Assembly (NCBI GenBank): GCA_027382625.1
Contig: JAJKFJ010005220.1
Span: forward strand, 1-19,584
Direction of reading: 5' to 3'
Origin: Tetmemena sp. SeJ-2015
Taxonomy: Eukaryota > Ciliophora > Spirotrichea > Sporadotrichida > Oxytrichidae
Length of the DNA: 19,584 nucleotides
The notes under the pieces: model-generated
The model's input: the letters and a program-made list of their open reading frames with translations, nothing else
Told to the model about the DNA's origin: nothing
The model's database searches: none
Shown: in pieces, positions 9,049-18,700 of the stretch
How the letters are laid out: every line of letters starts with the position of its first letter
Numbering within the stretch: position 1 is the first letter of the stretch
Position numbers and translations under genes: made by a program

Positions 9049-10853
9049 ATGAATCCAATTTAAGAATAGTATGAAATGGATGTTTTTAATTTTATCAAAA
9101 AGTATGAATAGGACAATTTAATTTAACAATCACTAAAATACTCACTGAGGCTATTTAAAGATCATATTTCAAATTTGTGTCAGTTTGTGTCTGTTTTCGC
9201 TAAGTGACACAATTCGACACTCATTTCCATAATGCAGGTACATTGAAATTCTATTGCTTAATCGTACTTCCTATTGCTAACATAGCTCTTATCAACTAAA
9301 TCGTGGATAGTATATAGTAAAGCGCTTATTAAATTAGGAAAACTAAAATTCATACTAGAAAGAACTATCAAAGAAAAACACAACTCTATTCTTAAAGCTT
9401 AGTGACACTAACGCAGACAACTTCTTCAATCCTAAGTTAAACTCAAAACAACGAAGACATTGCTACTACTTTCAATGTTGATAAAAAATTCAAATTTTTA
9501 AAGAGCACTATAATGAACTTTTGGCACTTGAAATCACAAAAAAATATTGAATTGATCCACTTTCAACTTATTGAGAAGCCAAGTTTGTCTACTTTAAAAA
9601 ATTGATGTTGAATGGAATTCATTTAAATGGAAGAAATATAGGACAAAGAAAAAAAAGAGATTTATTGGTGGAATAAGAATGAGAATGAATGACTCCAGAT
9701 ACATACCATAAAAAAGCTCTCAGATCTCTCAATCATAAGTGCCAAGACTATTTAAAAAGTACTATCGTAGACTTCCTCAAGAATTATAAAGAGGGAGAAG
9801 AATAAAAAAAGATGGATATTAATTTGATTAGAAGCCAATGAGCATAGGTGAATCAGTGGCAGGTATTTACAGGCTTATGACTCAACAAATAAGCTTTATT
9901 AATTAAAAGAATGAGAACAAGTAGTATATCGAGTTAATAAATTTATCATTAAAGTGATTCTCAAATTCTGAATGAAATTATCAGAATGAATCTTACTCAT
10001 AGATTTGGATCTTTCCATCGGGAACTGTCTCTGCTGAGGCGTAAATCTAAGTGCGTAATTAAAACGTAAAAGATTTTTACATATTCTCCAAAGTCTTCCA
10101 ATTTTCTCAAAGCAGGAAGTTTAAAGATAAAATCGATTATAAAATAGTTTGATATCGGTAAATCTAGCCCAGCCCGAACTGAAGCAAGCCACCATAATAC
10201 AAATCTCATTCACATCAAGTGCTTAATTTCCATCAAAGATAAAAAAACAAAGATATCTCTTTGTTTGTGATCAAAGTCAAAGAGATTGTAGATGAACCTA
10301 ATCTTTTAGAAATAGTTAGCGTAAGAGAGCACAGCCATACCACACAGAATTTCATAAATGTTGACAGTTTTGCTATTCCACTTCTTTATCTTGTTCTCCT
10401 TAATCAGAGTTCCCAGAATAGACAAAGTGCTCGCATTAAACAAACATATTTTGAACAAGTGTAAGTATATTATGAGGGTTGAAGCCCTTTTAGTTTGAGT
10501 TCTAGCCTCCTCCGTATTGAGTAGACTCAGGGGAAAAGAGTTGGTGTTTCTGGCTTGACGAGAAAGTTTAGAAGGAAGCAAGAGATCTGCACTTCTAAAA
10601 TTGCTAAATTTCTTTCTCCGAGTTCAAGTTTCTAGTGAGTTTGGCTAACTTGCAGAATAAACTTGGCCAAAAAATTTTAAAAAGAGAGAGCCATTTTTTA
10701 TCTGAAGTTATATTTTACATAGTCAGAGGTTTATTTTTCAAGATTGAGAAGCGCTCTGAATTCCTCCTTATTGATATCTATCGGCATTTGGAATTCTTAA
10801 TGCTTCTCAAATATGGTTCTCAACTGACTCAAGTGCCCTAAATATATGAATGA
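9049..10853 (+). CDS. large spliced gene of unknown function
   Basis: The ATG at 9049 opens MNPIQEQYEMDVFNFIKKYE. A 34-base intron (9204-9237) joins FVSVFAK to YIEILLLNRTSYCQ. The second exon runs to about 9847 (LSDTNADNFFNPKLNSKQRR, DYLKSTIVDFLKNYKEGEEQ). A possible 62-base intron (9848-9909) changes frame into NENKQYIELINLSLKW and the well-formed FPSGTVSAEAQIQVRNQNVK. A 35-base intron (10459-10493) joins RIKQTYFEQ to FEFQPPPYWVDSGEKSWCFW, where TGA is a Trp codon between Tyr and Val-Asp. The C-terminal part (ANLQNKLGQKILKRESHFL, IYRHLEFLMLLKYGSQLTQV) reaches TAA at 10839-10841 and TGA at 10851-10853. Length is about 550 residues. There is no recognised domain, and the hydrophobic patches are too short for sure membrane spans. 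Between 9240 and 9840 a second frame is also protein-like, so that part is less certain. Confidence 0.6.
9204..9237 (+). other. spliceosomal intron, 34 bases
   Basis: It starts GTGACACA and ends AATGCAG. Its length shifts the frame by exactly the amount needed to join the ATG exon to the next protein-like frame, rebuilding a Lys codon across the junction. Confidence 0.5.
10459..10493 (+). other. spliceosomal intron, 35 bases
   Basis: It starts GTGTAAGTAT and ends CCCTTTTAG, a good donor and a pyrimidine-rich acceptor. It lies between codons and moves the gene from frame 1 to frame 3, where both flanking exons read as protein (FEQ / FEFQPPPYW). Confidence 0.7.
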
Positions 10854-10858
10854 ATAAC

Positions 10859-11186
10859 TTACTGTAGTTTCTTACAGTCTTTGAGTATGGTGAGTTGCTT
10901 GTGGATTGGGCAGTTTAGTTTTAAGAATGGCTTTGGCTCTGGTGGTTCCTCCTTTCCTAATAAACTTGCATTGGCAGGGTTAGTAGGTTGCTGACTTTGA
11001 TTTTGAGCTCCTAAAATTATTAAGTTTCGAATCCTAATAAGATATTTTGAGTACCAGTTTAGCACGAAGAATATATTATATTATAGTTTGCTTGAGTTGC
11101 TAGTTTTGTTGCTGATTCTGCTGAGGGGCTGAAGCAGTTTCAAGCCCTGCGGAAGTGGTGATCTCGTTTGATTCTACCTAACCCAT
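10859..11186 (-). CDS. small Gln/Pro-rich protein, two exons
   Basis: ATG at 11184-11186 gives MGQVESNEITTSAGLETASA, followed by a Gln-rich run (PQQNQQQNQQLKQT). A 55-base intron at 11011-11065 joins this to RAQNQSQQPTNPANASLLGK, then EEPPEPKPFLKLNCPIHKQL and TILKDCKKLQ. The first candidate stop is TAA at 10859-10861; the first TGA in frame is at 10829-10831, inside the 3' end of the convergent plus gene. The product is about 90 residues, polar, with no signal peptide or membrane segment and two Cys near the C-terminus. It reads much better than the opposite strand in the same interval. Family unknown. Confidence 0.65.
11011..11065 (-). other. spliceosomal intron, 55 bases
   Basis: On the minus strand it starts GTGCTAAACT and ends AATAATTTTAG. 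Splicing joins two Gln-rich exons in the correct frame and rebuilds an Arg codon at the junction. Confidence 0.6.
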
Positions 11187-11257
11187 TTTATCTTTTGTCA
11201 ATTATTTCTAAAACTCTCTTAAAATACTCCAAATAATTGCATTCATTCTACGATTGA
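11187..11257. promoter_or_regulatory. shared divergent intergenic region, 71 bases
   Basis: It lies between the minus start at 11186 and the proposed plus start at 11258. It is AT-rich with no strong dyad. The spacing is close to that of the pair at 8979/9049. Confidence 0.35.
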
Positions 11258-13745
11258 ATGTGTGGAATTAAAGATAAAGGAATTATACTTGATTGTAGAG
11301 AATAAATTGCAAAATAGACTTATTGCAATCAAAACCCTAAAATGGAGAGCAAATTGAAGATTATAACAGCTTTTCCGAACATCCCCATCCCGGAAGAGCC
11401 TCACTCTGCGCAGAAGCATAATCCAAAGTCCAGCAAACTTCAATTGCTATACACTTGCGAAATCAAACCGCAAGAAACAGCCTAAAAAGTATCTGAGAAC
11501 CTCATGAAGATATTTATATTGCATGCAATTGAATTTATTATTAATTTTATCCAGGCAAGTGACTTTGATGAAGCGAAGGAATACTGCCTTGAAGACACCA
11601 GTCCTTCCGAGTAGGAGTTCACTCCTCTACACAGTTGGAAATTCCAACATCTACAATAACTCTGGTGGCAGCAACACAAACTCAAATAGAGATGCTAAGT
11701 AAGGCACCACACCTTCACTTAAACTATATATCTCTCATACTCTTTAGGAAGAGAGTGTAATTTTGGATTTATGAGAATGAGCGTTGCCATGACAAAACAC
11801 ATCTAGGAGAGAATGATCAATCAATACTAGCAGAGCCTTGCTTAGCTGCAACTATAGCAAAATTAATAGCAGATTCAAAAAGTTCAGGGACAGAACGAAA
11901 TCACATTTTTGTTATATAATGAAATTTTGAGAGAGGATTAAGGAGAATCAAGAAAGTATTTTTAATTTAATTTGATAAACTCCTTAAGCAGAGCAGAGAA
12001 GTCGATCTTCTAATCTTAAGATAATTAACTGGCGAGTCGAAGTCATAATAAAGGATGCAATTAAAACTAGAAACAACTTCTCTTTTCAGCTAGAGCTCCC
12101 CATAACAGAGTGAAATCTTTAAATTTAGAAGCTCTCAAGAAATTGGATATCAAGATAGCAGGTGACAACTCAAGAAGCTTTAATTTTCTTTTTAACTCTA
12201 AGAAATTTGTGGTCATACATCCAAAGAATATAGACTAAAACTTCTATCCCTAAACTAATCCTAATTCTCCTTAAAGGTAATCTACTTTGCTTTCACACCT
12301 AAACTAAACCAATAACAATCATAACCACCTATTAAAGAACAGCTCTATAAGATAGTTTTCATAGACTGCAAGAACTTCACCGCACAAGCAGGTTGAGCAA
12401 ATCAAAAACTTTTCAAGCGGTATCAAGAATACCTACGACTTCATTTATAAGTGAGATGACTTATATGTGTTCTCTTCTTTTTTCTATTCATTAAAAACAA
12501 AGTACTAACGAAGAGGGAAATCCTGATTCAAAGAGAGGAGAGAAAGCACGAAAGTTTATCTGGGGTTGTGCTTAAGAGAGACTTCAAAAGTAGAGAGCCT
12601 TGGGTGAGCTCATCGGGTTTTCAATAATCTAGGGCTGCTCAGAAAGACAAAGATGGAAGAAACTCTATTATGAGTGCCACTCTAGCGAGTGCTAGGAAAG
12701 TTAACAGAAACTATCAGCAGTACGAGCCACTCAATCCAATCTATTAAAATCAAGGCACTATGATATTCTCTCAAACTTAGAGCAACTCCTCACCTGTTCA
12801 TCCGTAAATAACCGCAAACGGAAATTTTAACTAAAGTCTTCCTGGGGCTGAAAACACAGATGGAGAGGGACTTAACAGAGTTAAATCTGAAATGCTTAAA
12901 AACTCAGCTAAGAAAAAAGTGCCACGTATTATATTTGCACAGCACCTTGTTCAATAATAGTTTAAGTGAAAAATATTTATTCAGTAGCAGTTAGATCGAT
13001 AAATTTAAAAGGCAAGTTAGTAGACGCTAAGACAGAAAGAGAAGATAAAGTATGTGAATTCAGAAGATGATTTCGAGACTCTGAAGCTCACTGACATAAA
13101 TTTACTCTCTTAAGAGAAGGGAAAGTTCAGAAGAGTCTTCATTGAATCGCAAAGCCACAGAGTCCTTTCACCATTGGCATCTGCTATGGCTAACAACCAC
13201 CGCTTTGGTCTAAATTAAGAGGAGGGTGGAAAACTTTTGAACAAAGTAGCAAGAGGAATGTTTGGGCAAGTGATTGAGGAACAAGAAAGGCAGCGGAAGA
13301 AAGTGATGAAGAAATATAAAACTATCATGGATAGATAAAAAGACTCTTTTGATGATGGTTATTTTACCCTAAATTCGTAATAAATTTCGTGCATATTCAT
13401 GATGATGAATAAGACGTGGAATAAGATCTTAGCATCCATATCTAGCTTTTGAAAATGGGAAATATGAAGCAAGCGATAGAGAGAGCCAACTAAAATTCTT
13501 TTTGCTTATTTTTAAATGCACCCGATAAAGATTAGGAGAACTAAGTAGATAAAATAGAGGTTAAAAAGATACGCAAGACGAGCAATAAAGTCCCAGACAC
13601 AAGGCCTTTAATTACTAAATTATTTGGAGATGGAATGAGGTATGTTAGGAGAAAAGATCTTGCAGTCATTTATGATAGGACTTCCATCCCTCTCAAATAA
13701 ATTGACTGATTTGAGTAGAGCCATGAGAAGAAAAGTTTTAGAATC
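11258..13745 (+). CDS. Ser/Asn/Gln-rich multi-exon protein, unknown family
   Basis: The proposed ATG at 11258 (MCGIKDKGIILDCREQIAKQ) is uncertain because the first exon is readable in two frames. Introns at 11489-11554, 11699-11747, 11956-11998 (tentative), 12451-12515 and 13358-13413 reconcile the later frames. Landmarks in order are NSNIYNNSGGSNTNSNRDAK, ENERCHDKTHLGENDQ, LAATIAKLIADSKSSGTERN, LNLEALKKLDIKIAGDNSRS, the low-complexity HLNQTNNNHNHLLKNSS, REPWVSSSGFQQSRAAQKDK, VNSEDDFETLKLTDINLLSQ, a helical EEQERQRKKVMKKYKTIMDR, and FGDGMRYVRRKDLAVIYDRT. Composition suggests a largely disordered, phosphorylation-prone soluble protein. TGA at 12967 is in frame and may be Trp or lie in an intron. 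Candidate stops cluster at 13698 (TAA), 13707 (TGA) and 13716 (TAG), but reading through them as Q-I-D-W-F-E-Q is also protein-like, so this gene may continue into the next entry. Confidence 0.65.
11489..11554 (+). other. spliceosomal intron, 66 bases
   Basis: It starts GTATCTGAG and ends TTTTATCCAG. It is AT-rich with a pyrimidine-rich end. It preserves the frame, so both candidate frames of exon 1 continue into exon 2. Confidence 0.5.
11699..11747 (+). other. spliceosomal intron, 49 bases
   Basis: It starts GTAAGGCACC and ends CATACTCTTTAG. It joins SNTNSNRDAK to KRVQFWIYENERCHDK and rebuilds a Lys codon. The frame shift it causes is exactly the one needed. Confidence 0.65.
12451..12515 (+). 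other. spliceosomal intron, 65 bases
   Basis: It starts GTGAGATGAC and contains a textbook TACTAAC branch-point motif at 12503-12509, then ends GAAGAG. Splicing joins KNTYDFIYK to EILIQREERKHES. The acceptor lies very close to the branch point, so a neighbouring AG is possible, but this one gives the right frame. Confidence 0.55.
13358..13413 (+). other. spliceosomal intron, 56 bases
   Basis: It starts GTTATTTTAC and ends GATGAATAAG. Splicing joins RQKDSFDD to DVEQDLSIHIQLLKMGN with an intact Asp codon. The region is otherwise open in the old frame, so the call rests on the better protein character after splicing. Confidence 0.45.
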
Positions 13746-13840
13746 TTCTTTTTTATTCATTTGTATCATAAAAAAATTAAAATGCTCTTGCCTTTTAAAA
13801 AAAGCTTGAAGTTAAAAGGAATTTGTTTATTTATTTTCAG

Positions 13841-14559
13841 ATGGAAGAATAGTTTAATAATTTTAGAAATTATGGACTCTTCAGGAGCTTAAAATTTCCA
13901 CTTATATTTACTAAAACATACACACTTAGTTTAAATTATTATCTTTATATTCTTGCAATAGTAGAATAAATATTTCTAAATTAAATTTCTATCATGTTTT
14001 GTATGAGAATGAAAAGAAGCAGCAGATCAACCATTCTTAGTCATAGTAACTATTCCACACGATCAGCAGTGGAGGAGCTCTACACAATCAACAAGCAGCT
14101 TTGTTACAGCAGCAAATTCACCTTTTATAGCAACAGCCGTTGGTAAATAACCTGAAACCCTAGCTGTCTCCAAAATATTTGTAAGCGGCTTCTGCTAAGC
14201 TTGTTTTGAGCTCAGGAGCAAGGCCACCTTCAGGACTCAATACCTAAAACGCTTAAATGACAAAGGAAAAAATCTCCTCTAATCCTACTCAGGGCAATCA
14301 ACCTTAGATTTTAACAAATCCACAAAGTTAAATGCGCATGCATCTCAATCCTTCACTATAAAATATGATGTTTTTTAAATATTTTAATCCTTAGAATGAT
14401 ATTCTCAGCAAGCAGAATATAAGTGGATTGGGAATGCCGAATTCATCTCGACAGCAAGTTCTTCCCTCTCAATATACCTAAGAATCTAAAAGAAAATCGT
14501 GAAAGCCTTAGAGAAATACAGTCTAAGAAAAATAAGAAGATGCTAGAGATAGGAGTTGA
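13841..14559 (+). CDS. Gln/Ser-rich C-terminal coding region ending in a palindrome
   Basis: One frame is continuous from about 13841 (DGRIVQQFQKLWTLQELK) to a TGA at 14557-14559. After FYHVLYENEKKQQINHSQSQ it becomes very Gln-rich (NQQAALLQQQIHLLQQQPLV), then Ser/Pro/Asn-rich (LSSGARPPSGLNTQNAQMTK, GNQPQILTNPQSQMRM), and ends GLGMPNSSRQQVLPSQY, RNTVQEKQEDARDRS. No ATG start is evident. It lies 3' of, and in the same style as, the 11258 gene, and probably forms its last exon(s) through an intron near 13745-13840, whose end TTTATTTTCAG is a good acceptor. The last 87 bases of coding sequence lie in the left arm of a palindrome, so a mirrored copy of this C-terminus exists at about 15050-15139. 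Function unknown. Confidence 0.6.
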
Positions 14560-14731
14560 AGTGATATATATTAACTTATCATATATTTAAATTTCTAAAT
14601 TTTTAATGTCTGTTGACTTTCTACCATCCCCACATATCTCAGTACAAGTGTCTTTAAGTGCAGTTCAACTGTTTCTCGAAAGCATGAGTGAAAGTAGGGT
14701 GTCTGTTTTACTCGTCTCCACTTAAGTGGAA
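14473..14731 (+). repeat. left arm of a near-perfect palindrome
   Basis: About 259 bases matching the reverse complement of 14880-15139 with only a few differences, for example GTGCAGTTCAAC against GTGTTGGTTCAAC. It starts inside the coding end of the Gln/Ser-rich gene at TATACCTAAG, passes its TGA stop and ends at the self-complementary TCCACTTAAGTGGA. Confidence 0.9.
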
Positions 14732-14923
14732 CTCTGCTATTTCAGTTGCTTGGTTGAAATTGAAAAACTCTTGAACACTTTTGACACTTTGCACTTTGAG
14801 TGAGTTTTTTTCACTGATCTGATAGTCAACATACTCTCCGATATCCTTTAGTTTAACAGAGTGGAACAGTTCCTTTTCCTTCCACTTAAGTGGAGACGAG
14901 TAAAACAGACACCCTACTTTCAC
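14705..14923 (-). pseudogene. ORF fragment occupying the palindrome loop
   Basis: The 148-base loop (14732-14879) is less AT-rich than its surroundings and reads on the minus strand as a charged, well-formed peptide (KDIGEYVDYQISEKNSLKV, then SVQEFFNFNQATEIAEFHLS). The frame is open across the loop with no stop codon of any kind, unlike the neighbouring intergenic DNA, and runs out into both arms. It has no good gene start of its own. It may be a fragment of another gene trapped in the loop, or an exon of something transcribed from the minus strand. Family unknown. Confidence 0.4.
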
Positions 14924-15139
14924 TCATGCTTTCGAGAAACAGTTGAACCAACACTTAAAGACACTTGTACTGAGATATGTGGGGATGGTAGAAAGTCAAC
15001 AGACATTAAAAATTAAGAAATTTAAATATATGATAAGTTAATATATATCACTTCAACTCCTATCTCTAGCATCTTCTTATTTTTCTTAGACTGTATTTCT
15101 CTAAGGCTTTCACGATTTTCTTTTAGATTCTTAGGTATA
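14880..15139 (-). repeat. right arm of a near-perfect palindrome
   Basis: Mirror of 14473-14731. On the minus strand it repeats the last coding codons (ESKRKSWKP to ARDRS), the TGA and the downstream sequence. Beyond 15139 similarity stops abruptly, so only the tail of the gene was copied. The palindrome is not fully identical, which argues against a simple assembly mirror. Confidence 0.9.
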
Positions 15140-15760
15140 ATTCTATAAATTTTGATTGAGAAATAAATTCGTATCTGAAATACCTTGTTTACACGTTCGT
15201 GTTGATAATGCTTCTATTTTAAATTATATGTTTAAGAGTCTCTCAACTCGTAACTCACTCAAAGAATCCTTAAATCTTATTGAAATTTATAATTCATTCT
15301 TTCATATATTATAAACTTATCTTCTTTTAAAGATCTAGCAAGATATGTACAAAATTATTCTTTGCCCTCAAGATTGATAAAAGTTTAAATAAGATCAACA
15401 TATTATTTTTCATCCCCTGATAAGTTTTTTTATTTTAAAATGAGTTTAGAAATCATAAAATGATTCCCTTCAAAGAATCAAAATTATTTAGTTAATACTA
15501 TGCTTCTTTCAGGGGAAATTTTATTTTTTTATTAAAATCAAAATATTTTAAAGCTCCGAATCCTATATAAATTAAATTTGAGCAATTTAATTTTCTGTTC
15601 CATTAATTTCAAAGGATATAATTTTTTATTTAGTAATATTTCTCATGATTAACCATCCATAATAATTTTTTTTAAAAATTAGGAAAAATTAAATTTCTGC
15701 TACTTGATGATTTTAGTCAGAGAGAATAAATTTAATTAAAAAAGGAAGAGCCTATTTATA
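15140..15760. other. AT-rich intergenic stretch
   Basis: Very AT-rich, with a diverse set of short T and A runs. It lies between the palindrome and the first convincing exon of the membrane-protein gene. It must contain that gene's promoter and possibly a short first exon with the ATG, but I could not place either. Confidence 0.4.
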
Positions 15761-18700
15761 ATTGATTCCTTTGGTTCTCGAATTACGTATTTCCTGAACG
15801 AGAAGGTGAAGAAGATAGACAAGTATGGATTTCCAGTGTCCCTTGCCTTCAAGAGAGAAGTCACCTATCAGTCCACCTTCGGAGGCATCATGACTATATT
15901 CTCCACACTCGCAGTCTTGTCTTTCTTCGCCATTTATTCTTAAATAAAAAACTTTAAGATTAAAATTAAGTAGAGTATAAGCAAATGATAACTGGAGAAA
16001 GCAATAAACTAGAGATCCTTCACTCTCAACAATACACATAATTATTTTAACTTTAAGAATACCTACTTTGTCAACTTAAAATTGCCATCTCATTTCTTTT
16101 TTTGAGGGAGATATATCTAACTTAAACTAAAATATATTAATTTAATTAACAAATAAAGAAAAATCAGAAATTTGAGAGCATTAAATCTTATTTTATTATT
16201 TTAAAAAGTTCACAATTTTTCATATTTTATAAAGAAAAATAGCACGATAATATTTTAAATTATAAGTCAAAGATCTTTACAACGACATCTAGGATAACGT
16301 CTTTAGTCGAATATTTTATATCTTTTACTAATTGTCTATTTGAATTTTTGTCTTTAGTCTTGATGAATTTGACTATGCGGTACAGCTTAGCTATGGAGGA
16401 ACAAATACATATAATTTTTAAAATACGAGCATGAATCAGGAAAATTTGCAAACATTCAAACTTTAATTTTGACTAAAATTCTTTATAAATCGTTTTAACA
16501 TAAAAAAGTGGATTATAGTTGAGAATAAATTATCATAATTTTTAAATAGAATCTTCTCTTTAAATAAAGTCCTTGGTATTAAGGTAAAAATTTTAGTGGA
16601 CTTATTTTAAATTTCATTTAGGTAAAATATTTCTAAGATAAACTTAATCAGATGGATAATTTTTGTTTTTCACCAATTGATAATTTAATTAATTCAGTAA
16701 TTAAAAACATACTTCACCATCTTGTTCTTAGAAATTAGAATTAATTTGATTAAAATTCTTAGACTATAACTCCTACCTGAACAACTACCTAGGTAGTGAG
16801 TATCCTCGCAATTAGGAGTATAATTATATCCCTATTGATAGAAAGCATTATATTTCTTATCTCAGAAGTTATTTATCTATTGATCGTTGTACCAACCAGC
16901 GTTTCTAGTTTTATTTTTCAAAGGGCTAGCATAAGACAACACATCTATCAAGTTAAAAAGAAAAAAGTATAAGTATATTGAAATTATTTATTATCTAACT
17001 GGTGGTGTCCTCAGACTAAAAATTTCACATTCAAGGGCAGTTTTGCAAGCTACCTAAACAGGTTTATAGTCTACTAGGTAACTTATTGTAACTAGATGCT
17101 CCTCAGTCTCAAATATATTCTATCTAAAAATTATCTAAAGATTTTTAATTTAGCATCTCAATTTTCCAGGCGCTATTAAATTATTTTACGCAGTTTGCAA
17201 AAGTAAGGTAGAATCAGATGCTGTGCTCCAAGATGTTTATTATATTCTTTATAGTTTCACTCCTTGTGTCTGAAATGACATCTTACTTTGAATCATTTAT
17301 ATGCATAATTATAGCAGAGAAATAATTAAAAAGCAATTAAAAGCAAGAATTAGATGAAAAGTGTTCAATTTATGCTTAAAAAGATTTATAAACTATGTAT
17401 GCTCTGTGGAGCTTAAAATGTTAAATCATTTTGTCAATCTTCTTTAGGGAAAGCCTTTTTTAGAACAATTAACCTCTTAAGTAAAGAATTTAAGGAAGAA
17501 AATACTTTAATTATATGTAAATTTAAATATCTGAAACTCCTTCCTTTTTGAATGACCTCTCCAAAATAAAATATGAATTATTCTTAGATTTAAGAATATC
17601 TATATTGCGAATTCTAATCTTATTTGATTAACCAGATTTAATTAAATTCTAAATAGTAAACAATTATTTTTATTAAAAAAATTATCTAGTATATGCTATA
17701 ATAAATTAATCAGCTTCATTTGAAAACCCGATTTAGTACTATATAAAATCCTACGCATACTACTTAGGCACAGATGCGAAAATCTTCTTCTATAAAATAC
17801 AAAAGTAGCTTGTAAACTTACACGATTCTTGGCTGTACCCAACTCATGATTCAATTAATTATTTTCTTTAATAAAATTGCATTTGACTCAAAGAATCTTA
17901 CCTATACTTCTATGTAGTTTGATTTTACCTTTAGCATTTTTTATTTAATTTAAAAGTAAGATTATGGAGACACAAGGAAAAGATATGACAATACACTGAT
18001 TAGTGTATTCATTTCGCAGGCGGAAGGAATCTCAACTATTCAAAGGACAAATTTCAATGTGGTTGACGCGATATCATAGACGGGAGGGTTTTCATCTACT
18101 ATCATGCTCTTCTTTGGTTTGTTGACAAAGATTTTTCTTTTTAAATAATTATTTTCTTTAAAGAGGATTCAGAAGAAGCTGTAATATATTTTACTTTTAG
18201 TAATTTAAACCTATTTCTTTTGGAAGTTTACTTCTTGACAATCAATTGTAATTAGTTTTAGATTATTCTTTAAATAAAATTAAATTATTCTTAATTTAAT
18301 TTATAATAATTTGCTTGATAATTTTATTTACTTTGCTGGTTTCTTTTTACGCTTTAATTTTTGTGGATTAAAAAATTATGATGGGCAATAAAGCTTTCTA
18401 AAAAAAGAATATACAAATTTATTACTTTAGTTCATGATTATAACAAGTTTAAAATTTAAATCATATTAGTTGAAGTAAAAATAATGTTTATACGAATCGA
18501 TAAACAGAGTATTATAAATAATTCTTAGACTTAAATTGCATACTTATAATCACTTAAAAATTTTAATTGTTAGTAAACATTTGTTTGCTACCTTACCAAA
18601 TATTCTCTTTTACTTTTAGATTAGTTCTCTTTAGGGATAAATTTCAACGAGAAGGATGCCCGAGCTTTTAATAAATCGAAAGCACTTTCTTATTGATAAA

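Noticed and set aside
9997..10209. Minus-strand 70-residue ORF
   Set aside because: It is a shadow of the plus-strand exon that reads FPSGTVSAEAQIQVRNQNVK; the plus frame joins its neighbours through introns and has better composition.
9404..11090. Single uninterrupted plus frame across the whole interval
   Set aside because: With no absolute stops a frame can stay open indefinitely. After about 9850 two other frames are clearly better and are linked by introns, so the long frame is an artefact.
11243..11685. Two minus-strand ORFs opposite the start of the Ser/Asn-rich gene
   Set aside because: They are Cys/Ser/Leu-rich translations of the reverse of good plus-strand exons, with no consistent continuation.
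15752..16039. Minus-strand 95-residue ORF
   Set aside because: It is the antisense of the first membrane-protein exon (YQSTFGGIMTIFSTLAVLSF), which is far more convincing.
16260..16451. Minus-strand 63-residue basic ORF
   Set aside because: It is antisense to the plus exon encoding DEFDYAVQLSYGG, which fits the membrane-protein gene.
16107..17700. AT-rich blocks as large introns or internally eliminated sequences in the membrane-protein gene
   Set aside because: First suspected because they are so AT-rich, but most can be read as coherent protein in a frame that joins the better exons through 35-48 base introns. Elimination is not excluded but not needed.
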